A DNA stretch of 64,000 nucleotides from an uncultured Pseudoflavonifractor sp. GTDB taxonomy: Bacteria; Bacillota; Clostridia; Oscillospirales; Oscillospiraceae. Of this stretch, positions 9,418 through 17,976 are shown piece by piece. The translations under genes and the position numbers were made by a program. The DNA is taken from the NCBI GenBank assembly GCA_947383685.1, contig CANDEE010000001.1, positions 1 to 64,000 of the forward strand, in the 5' to 3' direction. How positions within the stretch are numbered: the stretch's first letter is position 1; every line of letters starts with the position of its first letter. The notes under the pieces were generated by a model. That model made no database searches. It saw nothing but the letters and a program-made list of their open reading frames with translations, and was not told the origin of the DNA.

Positions 9418-11481
9418 ATGGGGATAGCAAAACGTATTTTCGCGGGAATATTGTCCGCCGTCCTGGCGCTGGGGCTTTGCTCCAGCGGAGCTTTTGCCGC
9501 CGAAAACGGGAGCTTTACCCTGGGCATTTACTTTACTGCGGACTTGTACGGAAAGTGGACCAGCGTAGACCCCTGTACGGGGCAGGGCGTGGATGTAAAT
9601 TACCTGAAGGTGGCTTCGGTGATGGCGGGCCAGGAGAAGAAAAACGACGCCCGGCTTCTTATTGACGGAGGCAATAGCTTCCAGGGGGCCTCGGCGTCCT
9701 ATGTGATGCATATGGAACGGGGAGAGAGGAACCCCGTGGCCTTGAGTATGCGGTATGCCGGCTATGACGCCCTCTTTTCCGGGAGCGCAGAGCGTTTTTT
9801 ACGCGAGGAGACCCGGAAAAGCTTTTACAACAGCCTGACCGACCCCGCGGGAACCTTGTCCGGAACCTCGGTGGCGGTCCTTCAGGCAGAGACTGTGACG
9901 GCGGCGGGCGCGGCAGAGCAGGAGGAGCGGACGGCTCCCTTCCTGGTTCGCAGCTATCCGGTGGGCGGACGCCAGTTCCGGGTGGGAGTGGTGAGCCTGG
10001 AAAAAGCCGGGGATTGGACGGAGTTCCGAAAGAGCCAGGCCTGCGACCTGGTGGTGGCGGTGGCTCCCTCCGGGGTGCTGAACGAGAGTATGGCCAACAC
10101 CATTTTAGAAAGTTCGGGGTTGGACCTGGTACTGATGAACGGTGGAGGACTTTCCGGAGTTATTACCCTGCGGGACGACAAGGGAAAGCGGGTGCCCGTG
10201 ATCCGGGGAGGAGGTTCTACCCTGGTTCGGACGGAGGTTTCTGTTAATGCGAAGGGCTCCTTTACCCTGAAAAAGAGCGAGGAAATTGACTTGGCTGCCC
10301 GCCGGAGCGACGACGGTTTGGGGGCCCTGCTGACGCCCTACTACGAAGAAGCTCAGGAGTATGGGAAGCAGAAGCTGGGCGTTTTATCGGGGAGCTGGGA
10401 CTGGGAAACGGATTTGAGCTGCGTCCAGAGCGATACCATGAACTTTATCCATGAGGCCCAGCTTTGGGCCTCCGGGGCCAATGTGTCCATTAGTGCTCCT
10501 CAGACAGAGGGAAACTTCTGCATCCGGCAGCTTTTGGAGGATCAGTGGATAGCGCCTATGGACCGGGGAAGCTGCTACACCATTTATCCCAATGAAAACG
10601 ACCGCCTGGTGGTGGTGGAGATGACCGGGGCGGAGCTGAAGGACTGGCTGGAGCAGGCTGCGGAGGGATATACGGTGGAGGAGGACGGTTCCGTTACCGG
10701 AGGCAAGGGGATCAGCCAGGCTTATGGCGTCAGCTACACCGTTTGCCTGGGGAATCCGGAGGGAAAACGGGTGCTAAACCTGACCTATCAAGGAAGGCCG
10801 CTGGCCGCCGATACGGTCCTCCGGGTAGCGGTGAGCGAGAGCAGTCTTGCCGCGGCAAAGGCGGACCGGTCCACCTATCCCATTGTGTGGGAGGCGGTGA
10901 TCACGCAAGGCTTCCGCCAGGCGGGCGGTTCGGTGACCTGGATCATTGCTGAATATATCCGCAGTCTGACCGAAGGGTATCGGCAGATCACACCTCCCAA
11001 GCCCCAAAGCCGCTGGACCGTCACCACCACCCCCAGCGGGGAAGTTATGGTCCCCGTGACCCGGCTGGAGTTTGTGGAGCGGCTCTATGATGCTGTGGGG
11101 CGGCCCAGCGCCTATCTGGACTTGAAGCAGACCTTTTCGGATATTGGGGGGGAGAATCCCGCCGCAGCCTGGGCTGTTCAAGCGGGCATTGTCCAGGGCA
11201 ATGGAAAGGGGCAGTTTAATCCCGATGACCGCATCAGCCGGGAGCAGGCCGCCATTATGCTCCTCCGCTTTGATCTGGCCCGGAACATGGGGCCGTCAGG
11301 GGCCTGGGCGGTGGCAGTGCCCTATGCCGACGCCACGGAAATTTCCGCCTGGGCATCAGAGGCGGTCATGTGGAACGTGATTCGAAGCTACCTTCCCGAT
11401 GATGGGAACGGGAACTTCCGTCCCCAGGCGGCTTTGACGACTCTGGAGCTGGAAGGGGCGCTGGAGAGGCTGGGAGGCTGA
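9418..11481 (+). CDS. surface protein: degenerate 5'-nucleotidase (UshA-like) with SLH motifs
   Basis: A 687-residue exported protein with a signal peptide ending near residue 27 (GAFAAE). The fold order follows UshA/CpdB phosphoesterases: an N-terminal metallophosphatase domain, then a 5'-nucleotidase C-terminal domain (SDTMNFIHEAQLWASGA, SCYTIYPNENDRLVVVEMTG). The metal-binding signatures are altered. The usual NDxHG is TADLYG (residues 40-45), the usual GD is DGGN (83-86), and GNHE is replaced by SGSAERF. Two to three S-layer homology motifs fill the C-terminus (FSDIGGENPAAAWAVQAGI, FNPDDRISREQAAIML). It is probably cell-wall bound and catalytically inactive. ATG 9418 is preferred over 9412 because GAGGG then sits 7 bases away. 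Confidence 0.82.
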   Translation: MGIAKRIFAGILSAVLALGLCSSGAFAAENGSFTLGIYFTADLYGKWTSVDPCTGQGVDVNYLKVASVMAGQEKKNDARLLIDGGNSFQGASASYVMHMERGERNPVALSMRYAGYDALFSGSAERFLREETRKSFYNSLTDPAGTLSGTSVAVLQAETVTAAGAAEQEERTAPFLVRSYPVGGRQFRVGVVSLEKAGDWTEFRKSQACDLVVAVAPSGVLNESMANTILESSGLDLVLMNGGGLSGVITLRDDKGKRVPVIRGGGSTLVRTEVSVNAKGSFTLKKSEEIDLAARRSDDGLGALLTPYYEEAQEYGKQKLGVLSGSWDWETDLSCVQSDTMNFIHEAQLWASGANVSISAPQTEGNFCIRQLLEDQWIAPMDRGSCYTIYPNENDRLVVVEMTGAELKDWLEQAAEGYTVEEDGSVTGGKGISQAYGVSYTVCLGNPEGKRVLNLTYQGRPLAADTVLRVAVSESSLAAAKADRSTYPIVWEAVITQGFRQAGGSVTWIIAEYIRSLTEGYRQITPPKPQSRWTVTTTPSGEVMVPVTRLEFVERLYDAVGRPSAYLDLKQTFSDIGGENPAAAWAVQAGIVQGNGKGQFNPDDRISREQAAIMLLRFDLARNMGPSGAWAVAVPYADATEISAWASEAVMWNVIRSYLPDDGNGNFRPQAALTTLELEGALERLGG

Positions 11482-11491
11482 ATAGAGGAAC

Positions 11492-11527
11492 AAAAAGGAG
11501 CCGCTTCTTTGGAAGCGGCTCCTTTTT
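11492..11527. terminator. bidirectional intrinsic terminator
   Basis: A perfect 16-bp inverted repeat (AAAAAGGAGCCGCTTC, loop TTTG) with flanking A and T runs, between the convergent SLH gene and udk. Confidence 0.88.
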
Positions 11528-11532
11528 GCTGT

Positions 11533-12150
11533 TTACCATTTCTCTACGTGGCCCCGAATCCGCTCCACCAGCATATCCAACGCCACCGGGTTCCGTCCGC
11601 CTTGGGGAACGATGATGTCGGCGTACTTTTTGCTTGGCTCCACAAAGGCTTCATGCATAGGCTTTACCGTGGTCAGATACTGGGTCACCACCGAATCCAG
11701 GGTCCGCTCCCGCTCCTTCACATCCCGGAGGACCCGGCGGAGGATGCGGACGTCGGCGTCGGTGTCCACAAAAATTTTAATGTCCATCAAATCCCGGAGG
11801 GCGGCGTCGGCAAAGATGAGGATGCCCTCCACAATGATGACCCGGGTAGGCTTGACCTCCAGGGTTTTATCTGAGCGGTTGTGGATGGTGTAGTCATAGA
11901 CGGGAGACTGGATAGCCTTGCCTGCCCGCAGGTCCTGAAGGTCCCGGACGATGAGGTCGGTGTCAAAGGCGTCAGGATGGTCGTAGTTCAGCTTGCTCCG
12001 TTCCTCGTAGGTCATACCCACGTGCTTTTTGTAGTAGTTGTCATGGTAAAGGACAGATACGTCGGTGGTAAACCGCTCCTTGAGCTTTTCGGTGAGAGTG
12101 GTCTTGCCCGAGCCGGTGCCTCCCGCAATGCCGATGACCATGGTATCCAT
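11533..12150 (-). CDS. udk: uridine kinase
   Basis: A 205-residue P-loop kinase that phosphorylates uridine and cytidine in pyrimidine salvage, using ATP or GTP, in the cytosol. It shows the Walker A motif GGTGSGKTT near residue 10, the family segment LYHDNYYKKH, NYDHPDAFD, the VIIVEGILIF strand, and DIKIFVDTDADVRILRR. Length is typical. The ATG at 12150 lies just downstream of a GGGAGG site. It is a monocistronic gene ending at the shared terminator and divergent from the Sel1-repeat gene. Confidence 0.94.
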   Translation of the reverse strand: MDTMVIGIAGGTGSGKTTLTEKLKERFTTDVSVLYHDNYYKKHVGMTYEERSKLNYDHPDAFDTDLIVRDLQDLRAGKAIQSPVYDYTIHNRSDKTLEVKPTRVIIVEGILIFADAALRDLMDIKIFVDTDADVRILRRVLRDVKERERTLDSVVTQYLTTVKPMHEAFVEPSKKYADIIVPQGGRNPVALDMLVERIRGHVEKW

Positions 12151-12256
12151 ACAAAACGCCTCCCAGTCGTGTATTTTGTCAAATTATATCATATGACGGG
12201 GGGAAAGGGTAGCCTTGCAGGAAAAAAACAGGACCGTAAATTTCAAAATTCCCCCC

Positions 12257-12285
12257 TTGTATAGCGAGGGCGAAAACGGTATAAT
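12257..12285 (+). promoter_or_regulatory. promoter of the Sel1-repeat gene
   Basis: TTGTAT (12257-12262), 17-base spacer, TATAAT (12280-12285), 38 bp upstream of the start codon. Confidence 0.6.
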
Positions 12286-12323
12286 GGTTGTATCTTTACA
12301 GTTTGAAAAGGGAGGTCGTTTCA

Positions 12324-15300
12324 TTGGAATTTTTTCGCTGTGATAACCCGGACTGCGGCTTTGTGACCGAGGACCCCAACCTGGATAAATGCCCCCGCTG
12401 CGGGGGGGAGTTCTTTATTCCTGTGGAGGAGGATTACCTTTCCAGCGGCGACTGGCTGACCTTGGCGGACCAGGCCGAAGACAAGGAGGAGAACGAAAAG
12501 GCTCTGGGCTATATCCAACGGGCCATAGAGGAGGATTTCCCCCCCGCCTTTTACCGGATGGGAGTATGTTGGCTCCAGGGCAGACTGGGCCTGGAGGTCG
12601 ACAAGGAGAAAGCCATTGAGTATTTCCAGCAGGTGGCGGAAAAGGACGATCCCGGCGGCTGGTGCGCCCTGGGACAGCTCTACCAGCAGGGAGAAGGGGT
12701 GGAGCAGGATTTTGCCAAGGCAGTGGAATTCTTTGAGAAGGCCGCCGAGGCGGAATATGCCCCAGCCATCTGCTGCCTGGGCCTTTGCTGGGAGTGCGGC
12801 GAGGGAAAGGAGCAGAGCTGGGAAAAGGCTACGGAGCTTTACCGTCAGGCTGCCGATATGGGCTACGCCCGTGCCCAGTGCAACCTGGCCTGGTGCTACG
12901 AGTTCGGCAAGGGCGTGCCCCAGAGTATAAAGGACGCGGTGTACTGGTACTCTATGGCCGCCGACCAGGAGGACCCCAGGGCCTTGTGCAATCTGGGCCT
13001 GTGCTATGAGAAGGGAGACGGGGTAGAGCAGAGCTGGGAGAAGGCAACCGCCCTCTACCGGGCTGCCGCCGACAGGGGCTATCCTCCCGCCCAGTGTAAT
13101 CTGGCCTGGTGCTACGAGGCGGGCATGGGAGTAGAGAAGGACCAGCAGGAGGCCCTGAAATGGTACACGAAGGCCGCCGACCAGGGAGACCCCCGCGCCC
13201 AGTGCAACCTGGGCCTGTGCTTTGAGCGGGGGGACGGGGTAGAGGTGAGCATGGAGAGGGCCACCGAACTCTACAAGCTGGCCGCCGACCAGGGCTATCC
13301 TCCCGCCCAGTGCAACCTGGGCTGGTGCTATGAGGCCGGAGAAGGGGTAGAGCAGAGTTGGCCCGAAGCCATCAGATGGTATACCGCCGCCGCTGAGCAG
13401 GGCTATCCCCGTGCCCAGTGTAATCTGGGCTGGTGCTATGAGGCGGGCCAGGGCGTGGAGCAGAGCTGGGAGAGCGCCGTGGCCTGGTATGCCAAGGCCG
13501 CTGGACAGGGAGACCCCAGGGCGCTCAACAACCTGGCCTGGTGCTATGAGAATGGAAAGGGGATCGGCAAGGACATAGCGGAGGCGGTGAAGCTCATCGA
13601 GGCCGCAGCCATGCGGAATTATCCTCCCGCCGTCTGCCGGTACGGCCTGTGCTTTGAGAACGGCGAGGAGGTGGAGCAGAGCTGGGAGAAAGCTGCCGAG
13701 CTGTATCTGCAATCCGCCCAGGCCGATTACGTACCCGGTATGTGCAACTATGCCTGGTGTCTGGAATTTGGCAAGGGCGTGGAGAAAAATCTGGAGGAGG
13801 CCTTCCGGTGGTTCAACACCGCCGCGGAGCGGGGTTTCCCCCGGGGATTGTGCCGGGTGGGCCTGTTTTATGAGGAAGGCGAAGTGGTAGAGCAAAGCTG
13901 GGAGAAAGCCACCGACTATTACCGGAAAGCCGCCGAGAAGGACTACGCGCCGGGCCAATGTAACCTGGGCTGGTGCTATGAAGCGGGCAAGGGCGTGCCC
14001 CAGAGCTGGGAGGAGGCCGCAAAATGGTACCGGGCCGCCGCCGAGCAGGGCTATCCCCGTGCCCAGTGCAACCTGGGCTGGTGCTGCGAGGCAGGCCAGG
14101 GTGTGGAACAGAGCTGGGAGGAGGCAGTCAAGTGGTATGCTGCCGCCGCCGAGCAGGGCTACGTCCGTGCCCAGTGTAACCTGGGTTGGTGCTATGAGGC
14201 AGGCAAGGGCGTGGAGCAGAGCTGGGAAAAGGCAGTGTTTTGGTACCGGAAGGCCGCCGAGCAGGGCCAGGCCCGCGCCCAGTGCAACCTGGGCTGGTGC
14301 TACGAGCGGGGCAAGGGCGTGGAGGTCAATTATAACGAGGCCTTCCGGCTCTATACCCTGGCAGCCCAGCAGGATTATCCCCCCGCCCTTTGCAACCTGG
14401 GCGTCTGCCACGAGATGGGCTGGGGTACTCCCCAAAGCTGGGAAAAGGCGGTGGAGTGCTACCAAAAGTCTGCCGATATGGGCGACGAAGCTGCCCAATG
14501 CAACCTGGGCTGGTGCTATGAGGCGGGCAAGGGCGTCCCTGAGGACAAGGTCAAGGCTGTGGAGTGGTATAAAAAGTCCGCCCAGCAGGACTACCGCCGC
14601 GCCCAGTGTAACCTGGGCTACTGCTATGAGGCCGGCATCGGCGTAGAGAAGGATATGACCGAGGCCATCTTCTGGTATACCAAGGCCGCCGAGGGCGGCT
14701 ATGCCCGTGCCCAGTGCAATCTTGCCTACTGCTATGACGAGGGTATGGGGGTGGAGCAGGACTACGAGACCGCCGTCCACTGGTATGAGAAGGCGGCGGA
14801 GCAGAACTATCCCAGAGCCTTCTGCAACCTGGGCTACTGCTATGAGATGGGCCACGGAGTGCAGAAGAACTTGAGGGAGGCCGCACGGCTCTATGGAAAG
14901 GGAGCCGAGGAAGGAGACTCCGTATCCCAATGCAATTTGGCCTGGTTTTATCTGAACGGCACCGGGGTGGAGAAAAACTTGGAGAAGGCATTTGAGTTGT
15001 TTTCCAAGGCTGCCGAGCAGGGAAATTTGCGGGGCAAGTACAATGTGGGATTATGCTATGACAAGGGCGATGGCGTCCACAAGGACAGGGTCAAGGCCGC
15101 CCAGTATTTCCAGGACGCCGCTGCCCGGGGTCACGTGGGGGCCATGCTGAAGCTGGCGGAGTACACCGAGCATGGCCTGGGAGGACTTACCGCCGACCCC
15201 GCCAAGGCTCTGGGCTGGTATCAGCGGGCTGCCGATACAGGGGACGAGAACGCGAAAAGGGAAGTGGATCGGCTGCGGAAAAGCGGCGTGACCGTTTCCG

Positions 15301-15449
15301 CCGGGCCTGTGCCTGAGGCGGTTTCGGCTTCCGATGATGCGCCGAAGCCTGCGGCGGCTCCCGCTCCTGCCGCTCCCAAGCCGGCAGAGGAGAAAGAGAA
15401 AAAGGAGGAGAAGCCAAAGGGCGGATTCTTCAAGAAGTTCTTTGGATAA
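12324..15449 (+). CDS. giant Sel1-repeat (TPR-like) protein with N-terminal zinc ribbon
   Basis: A 1041-residue protein with no signal peptide. Residues 1-30 form a zinc ribbon (Cys6, Cys11, Cys23, Cys26). About 25 complete 36-residue Sel1 repeats follow, plus a partial one, with a consensus like AQCNLGWCYEAGKGVEQSW. A Pro/Ala and Lys/Glu-rich tail ends in GGFFKKFFG. Sel1 repeats make alpha-solenoids that bind other proteins, so it is likely a scaffold or adaptor; the partner is unknown. The start is TTG 12324, 8 bases after AGGGAGG; an upstream TTG has no site. Long antisense frames here are artefacts of the repeats. The repeats are nearly identical at DNA level, so length may vary between strains. 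Confidence 0.85.
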   Translation: MEFFRCDNPDCGFVTEDPNLDKCPRCGGEFFIPVEEDYLSSGDWLTLADQAEDKEENEKALGYIQRAIEEDFPPAFYRMGVCWLQGRLGLEVDKEKAIEYFQQVAEKDDPGGWCALGQLYQQGEGVEQDFAKAVEFFEKAAEAEYAPAICCLGLCWECGEGKEQSWEKATELYRQAADMGYARAQCNLAWCYEFGKGVPQSIKDAVYWYSMAADQEDPRALCNLGLCYEKGDGVEQSWEKATALYRAAADRGYPPAQCNLAWCYEAGMGVEKDQQEALKWYTKAADQGDPRAQCNLGLCFERGDGVEVSMERATELYKLAADQGYPPAQCNLGWCYEAGEGVEQSWPEAIRWYTAAAEQGYPRAQCNLGWCYEAGQGVEQSWESAVAWYAKAAGQGDPRALNNLAWCYENGKGIGKDIAEAVKLIEAAAMRNYPPAVCRYGLCFENGEEVEQSWEKAAELYLQSAQADYVPGMCNYAWCLEFGKGVEKNLEEAFRWFNTAAERGFPRGLCRVGLFYEEGEVVEQSWEKATDYYRKAAEKDYAPGQCNLGWCYEAGKGVPQSWEEAAKWYRAAAEQGYPRAQCNLGWCCEAGQGVEQSWEEAVKWYAAAAEQGYVRAQCNLGWCYEAGKGVEQSWEKAVFWYRKAAEQGQARAQCNLGWCYERGKGVEVNYNEAFRLYTLAAQQDYPPALCNLGVCHEMGWGTPQSWEKAVECYQKSADMGDEAAQCNLGWCYEAGKGVPEDKVKAVEWYKKSAQQDYRRAQCNLGYCYEAGIGVEKDMTEAIFWYTKAAEGGYARAQCNLAYCYDEGMGVEQDYETAVHWYEKAAEQNYPRAFCNLGYCYEMGHGVQKNLREAARLYGKGAEEGDSVSQCNLAWFYLNGTGVEKNLEKAFELFSKAAEQGNLRGKYNVGLCYDKGDGVHKDRVKAAQYFQDAAARGHVGAMLKLAEYTEHGLGGLTADPAKALGWYQRAADTGDENAKREVDRLRKSGVTVSAGPVPEAVSASDDAPKPAAAPAPAAPKPAEEKEKKEEKPKGGFFKKFFG

Positions 15450-15483
15450 AAGGCGGGGAATTTGGGTTAAGTGCAAAAAAATC

Positions 15484-15512
15484 TTGCATTTCTCGAAAAT
15501 GTGTGGTATCAT
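15484..15512 (+). promoter_or_regulatory. promoter of secG (probably secG-rnr-nagZ)
   Basis: TTGCAT (15484-15489), 17-base spacer, TATCAT (15507-15512), 59 bp before the secG start. Confidence 0.6.
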
Positions 15513-15570
15513 AAAAGCCCTGTGAATGAAAAGGGCTTGATTGCCCGGGGTGGAAAGGAAACGAGGAGCT

Positions 15571-15801
15571 ATGATTAAAATCGTTTTGACTGTGATCCAG
15601 GTTATCCTGGCTATTTTCCTGATTGCCGTAGTGTTGCTGCAGGAGGGCAAGACTGCCGGTCTTTCCGGGGCCATTTCCGGCGGCGCCGATACCTTCCTGT
15701 CCAAAAACAAGGCCAAGAGCTGGGACGCTAAGCTGGCCCGCTGGACCAAGTGGGTGGCCATCGCCTTTGTGGTGCTGACGCTGGTCATTTCTCTGGTGTA
15801 A
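15571..15801 (+). CDS. secG: preprotein translocase subunit SecG
   Basis: A 76-residue inner-membrane protein with two transmembrane helices (IVLTVIQVILAIFLIAVVLL and WVAIAFVVLTLVISLV) joined by the conserved loop QEGKTAGLSGAISGGADTFL. SecG assists SecYE and SecA in protein export. The ATG at 15571 follows GAGGAG. It precedes rnr, a common Firmicute order; an intrinsic terminator between them suggests partial uncoupling. Confidence 0.95.
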   Translation: MIKIVLTVIQVILAIFLIAVVLLQEGKTAGLSGAISGGADTFLSKNKAKSWDAKLARWTKWVAIAFVVLTLVISLV

Positions 15802-15810
15802 GAAAACCTG

Positions 15811-15841
15811 AAAACGCCCTCCCACAGCGGGAGGGCGTTTT
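15811..15841 (+). terminator. intrinsic terminator after secG
   Basis: AAAACGCCCTCCC, loop ACAGC, then the complementary arm followed by T residues. It probably attenuates rather than blocks read-through into rnr, for which no strong separate promoter is visible. Confidence 0.8.
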
Positions 15842-15897
15842 TCTTTGGAGCAGTTGGGGAATGATAGAGAAAAAGAAGTAAAGAGGTTTTGACGCAT

Positions 15898-17976
15898 ATG
15901 AAGGAAGAACAAATTATACAGGGCCGCTATCAAGGCTCGGGCCGGGGGTTCGGCTTTCTGGTCCCGGAAGGGGCCCAGAGCCGGAACGAGGATTGCTTTG
16001 TGCCTCCCCATCAGGGAGGCGGAGCTTGGGATGGGGATAGAGTGGAGGCCCGTTTGTCCCCTGAGGACCCTACCCAGCCGGGACGGCGCATAGCCAGCGT
16101 TACCAGGGTCATAGAGCGGGGCAACCCTACCGTTACCGGGACCATCCGGAGGTTGAACAGGGAAACCTGGTTAAAGCCGGATAATGAGAGGCTTCCCGAA
16201 GCCATTAAGGTCATGGGACGGGCCAAAGTCCGGGACGGGGAGAAGGCCGCTGTGGAGGTGAGCAGCTACGGCTCTGCCGCCGCGCCCCCCCTGGGAAAAC
16301 TATGCGCGACCTTTGGCCCTGCGGGAAGCCGTGCCGCCGCTGTGGAGGCCATCCTATACCAGCAGGGGGTGGAAAGGGAGTTTCCCGATGAGGTGTTGTC
16401 CGAGGCGGAGGCGGCCCCCCAGTCCGTTCCCGAAAAGGAGCTGGAGGGGCGGCTGGACCTGCGGGAAAAAACGGTCATCACCATTGACGGAGCCGCCTCC
16501 AAGGATCTGGATGACGCCATTTCCCTGGAAAGAGAAGGGGATAACTGGGTACTTGGGGTCCACATTGCGGATGTGAGCGCCTATGTAAAGCCGGGAACGG
16601 CCCTGGACGGGGAGGCGTTCAAGCGGGGGACCTCGGTATACTTTGCCGACCAGGTCGTGCCTATGCTGCCCGTAGCCCTGTCCAACGGTATCTGCTCCTT
16701 GAACCAGGGGGTGGACAGGCTCACCATCTCCTGCTTTATGACGATGGATAAAAATGGGGCTATTGTGGACCATTCTGTGGCGAAAAGCGTCATCCGGTCC
16801 ACCGAGCGGATGACCTATGAGGACTGCAATGTGATGCTGGCGGAGGAGCCGGGGGAGCAATACACATTCCTGGCAGACCGCTATACCCATATTCTGCCTA
16901 TGCTCCAGGATATGGCGGCTCTGGCGAAGAAGCTGGAAAAGCGGAGGAAGGACCGGGGCAGCCTGGAGCTGGAGACTCAGGAGAGCTATATCCTCTGCAA
17001 CAGTATGGGCCGTCCCGTGGACATTGTGGCCCGCCGCCAGGGACAGAGTGAAAAGCTCATTGAGGAGTTTATGCTCTGCGCCAACGAGACGGTGGCGAAG
17101 CACCTTTTTGACCTCCACCGTCCCGCGGTGTACCGGGTCCACGAAAAGCCCTCCCAGGATAAGACGGACACTCTGCGGGCAATGCTCTCTCCCCTGGGGT
17201 ACAGCATCCTTCAGGCAGACCACGGCTCTTTGCAAAAGGTACTGGAGGCCGCCAAGGGGAAGCCGGAGGCCCCGGCGGTATCCATGATGGTACTGCGGAG
17301 CATGATGAAGGCCCGGTATTCCACGGAGAATCTGGGCCATTTCGGGATCGCGGCGGACTACTACTGCCACTTTACCTCCCCCATCCGGCGGTATCCTGAC
17401 CTGATGATCCACCGGTGTCTTCATTCCCTGCTGGACGGCAGGCAGGGAGGGACAGCGGCAAAAAGGCTGGGCAAGGACTGCGAAAAGGCCGCCGTTCAAT
17501 CCTCCCAGCGGGAGCTGGCGGCTCAAAGTGCCGAGCGGGACATTGACAAGCTGTACTTTGCCGACTATATGCGCGAACATATCGGGGAGGAGTTTCCGGC
17601 GGCGGTGTCCGGGGTCACCCGGTTTGGAGTGTTCGCCGCCCTGCCCAACGGAGTAGAGGGCCTCATTCCCGTAGAGACTCTGCCGGAGGACCGCTATGCC
17701 TACGATGACCTCCATATGAGCCTTACTGGAGAGCGGACGGGAAACCAGTTTACCTTTGGCATGGAACTGACGGTGATCTGCGTGGCAGCGGACCCCTCCA
17801 CCGGACGGGTAGATTTTCGCCTGCCGGGCCGGGAGGAGGTTGCCGCCAGGGAACGCCGGGAAGAAATATTCCTGCCTGCAAGCCGGGGGAAAGGTCATTC
17901 CCACGAGCGGAAAAAGCGGGGGTCCCGCTCTGCCATGCATGTGCCCAGGCGGGGAAAACGGGGGAAGCGGAGATGA
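15898..17976 (+). CDS. rnr: ribonuclease R
   Basis: A 692-residue 3'-5' exoribonuclease that degrades structured RNA and helps in rRNA and tmRNA quality control. Cold-shock-like domains occupy the first 170 or so residues. The RNB catalytic domain has DGAASKDLDDAISLE, whose Asp cluster binds magnesium, and HFTSPIRRYPDLMIHR further on. An S1 domain (VSGVTRFGVFAALPNGVEGL) and a very basic tail (KKRGSRSAMHVPRRGKRGKRR, of which the last 10 residues are mostly Lys/Arg) follow. The ATG at 15898 starts the conserved region; a TTG 9 bases earlier is less likely. The smpB gene often found next to rnr is absent. Confidence 0.94.
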   Translation: MKEEQIIQGRYQGSGRGFGFLVPEGAQSRNEDCFVPPHQGGGAWDGDRVEARLSPEDPTQPGRRIASVTRVIERGNPTVTGTIRRLNRETWLKPDNERLPEAIKVMGRAKVRDGEKAAVEVSSYGSAAAPPLGKLCATFGPAGSRAAAVEAILYQQGVEREFPDEVLSEAEAAPQSVPEKELEGRLDLREKTVITIDGAASKDLDDAISLEREGDNWVLGVHIADVSAYVKPGTALDGEAFKRGTSVYFADQVVPMLPVALSNGICSLNQGVDRLTISCFMTMDKNGAIVDHSVAKSVIRSTERMTYEDCNVMLAEEPGEQYTFLADRYTHILPMLQDMAALAKKLEKRRKDRGSLELETQESYILCNSMGRPVDIVARRQGQSEKLIEEFMLCANETVAKHLFDLHRPAVYRVHEKPSQDKTDTLRAMLSPLGYSILQADHGSLQKVLEAAKGKPEAPAVSMMVLRSMMKARYSTENLGHFGIAADYYCHFTSPIRRYPDLMIHRCLHSLLDGRQGGTAAKRLGKDCEKAAVQSSQRELAAQSAERDIDKLYFADYMREHIGEEFPAAVSGVTRFGVFAALPNGVEGLIPVETLPEDRYAYDDLHMSLTGERTGNQFTFGMELTVICVAADPSTGRVDFRLPGREEVAARERREEIFLPASRGKGHSHERKKRGSRSAMHVPRRGKRGKRR

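Noticed and set aside
12321..14930. An 869-codon open frame antisense to the Sel1-repeat gene
   Set aside because: It mirrors the repeats of the sense gene, has no ribosome site and is explained by repeated GC-rich codons.
12540..15290. Regular 108-bp repeats that might suggest a CRISPR-like or satellite array
   Set aside because: The repeats keep one reading frame and encode Sel1 motifs; there are no spacers.
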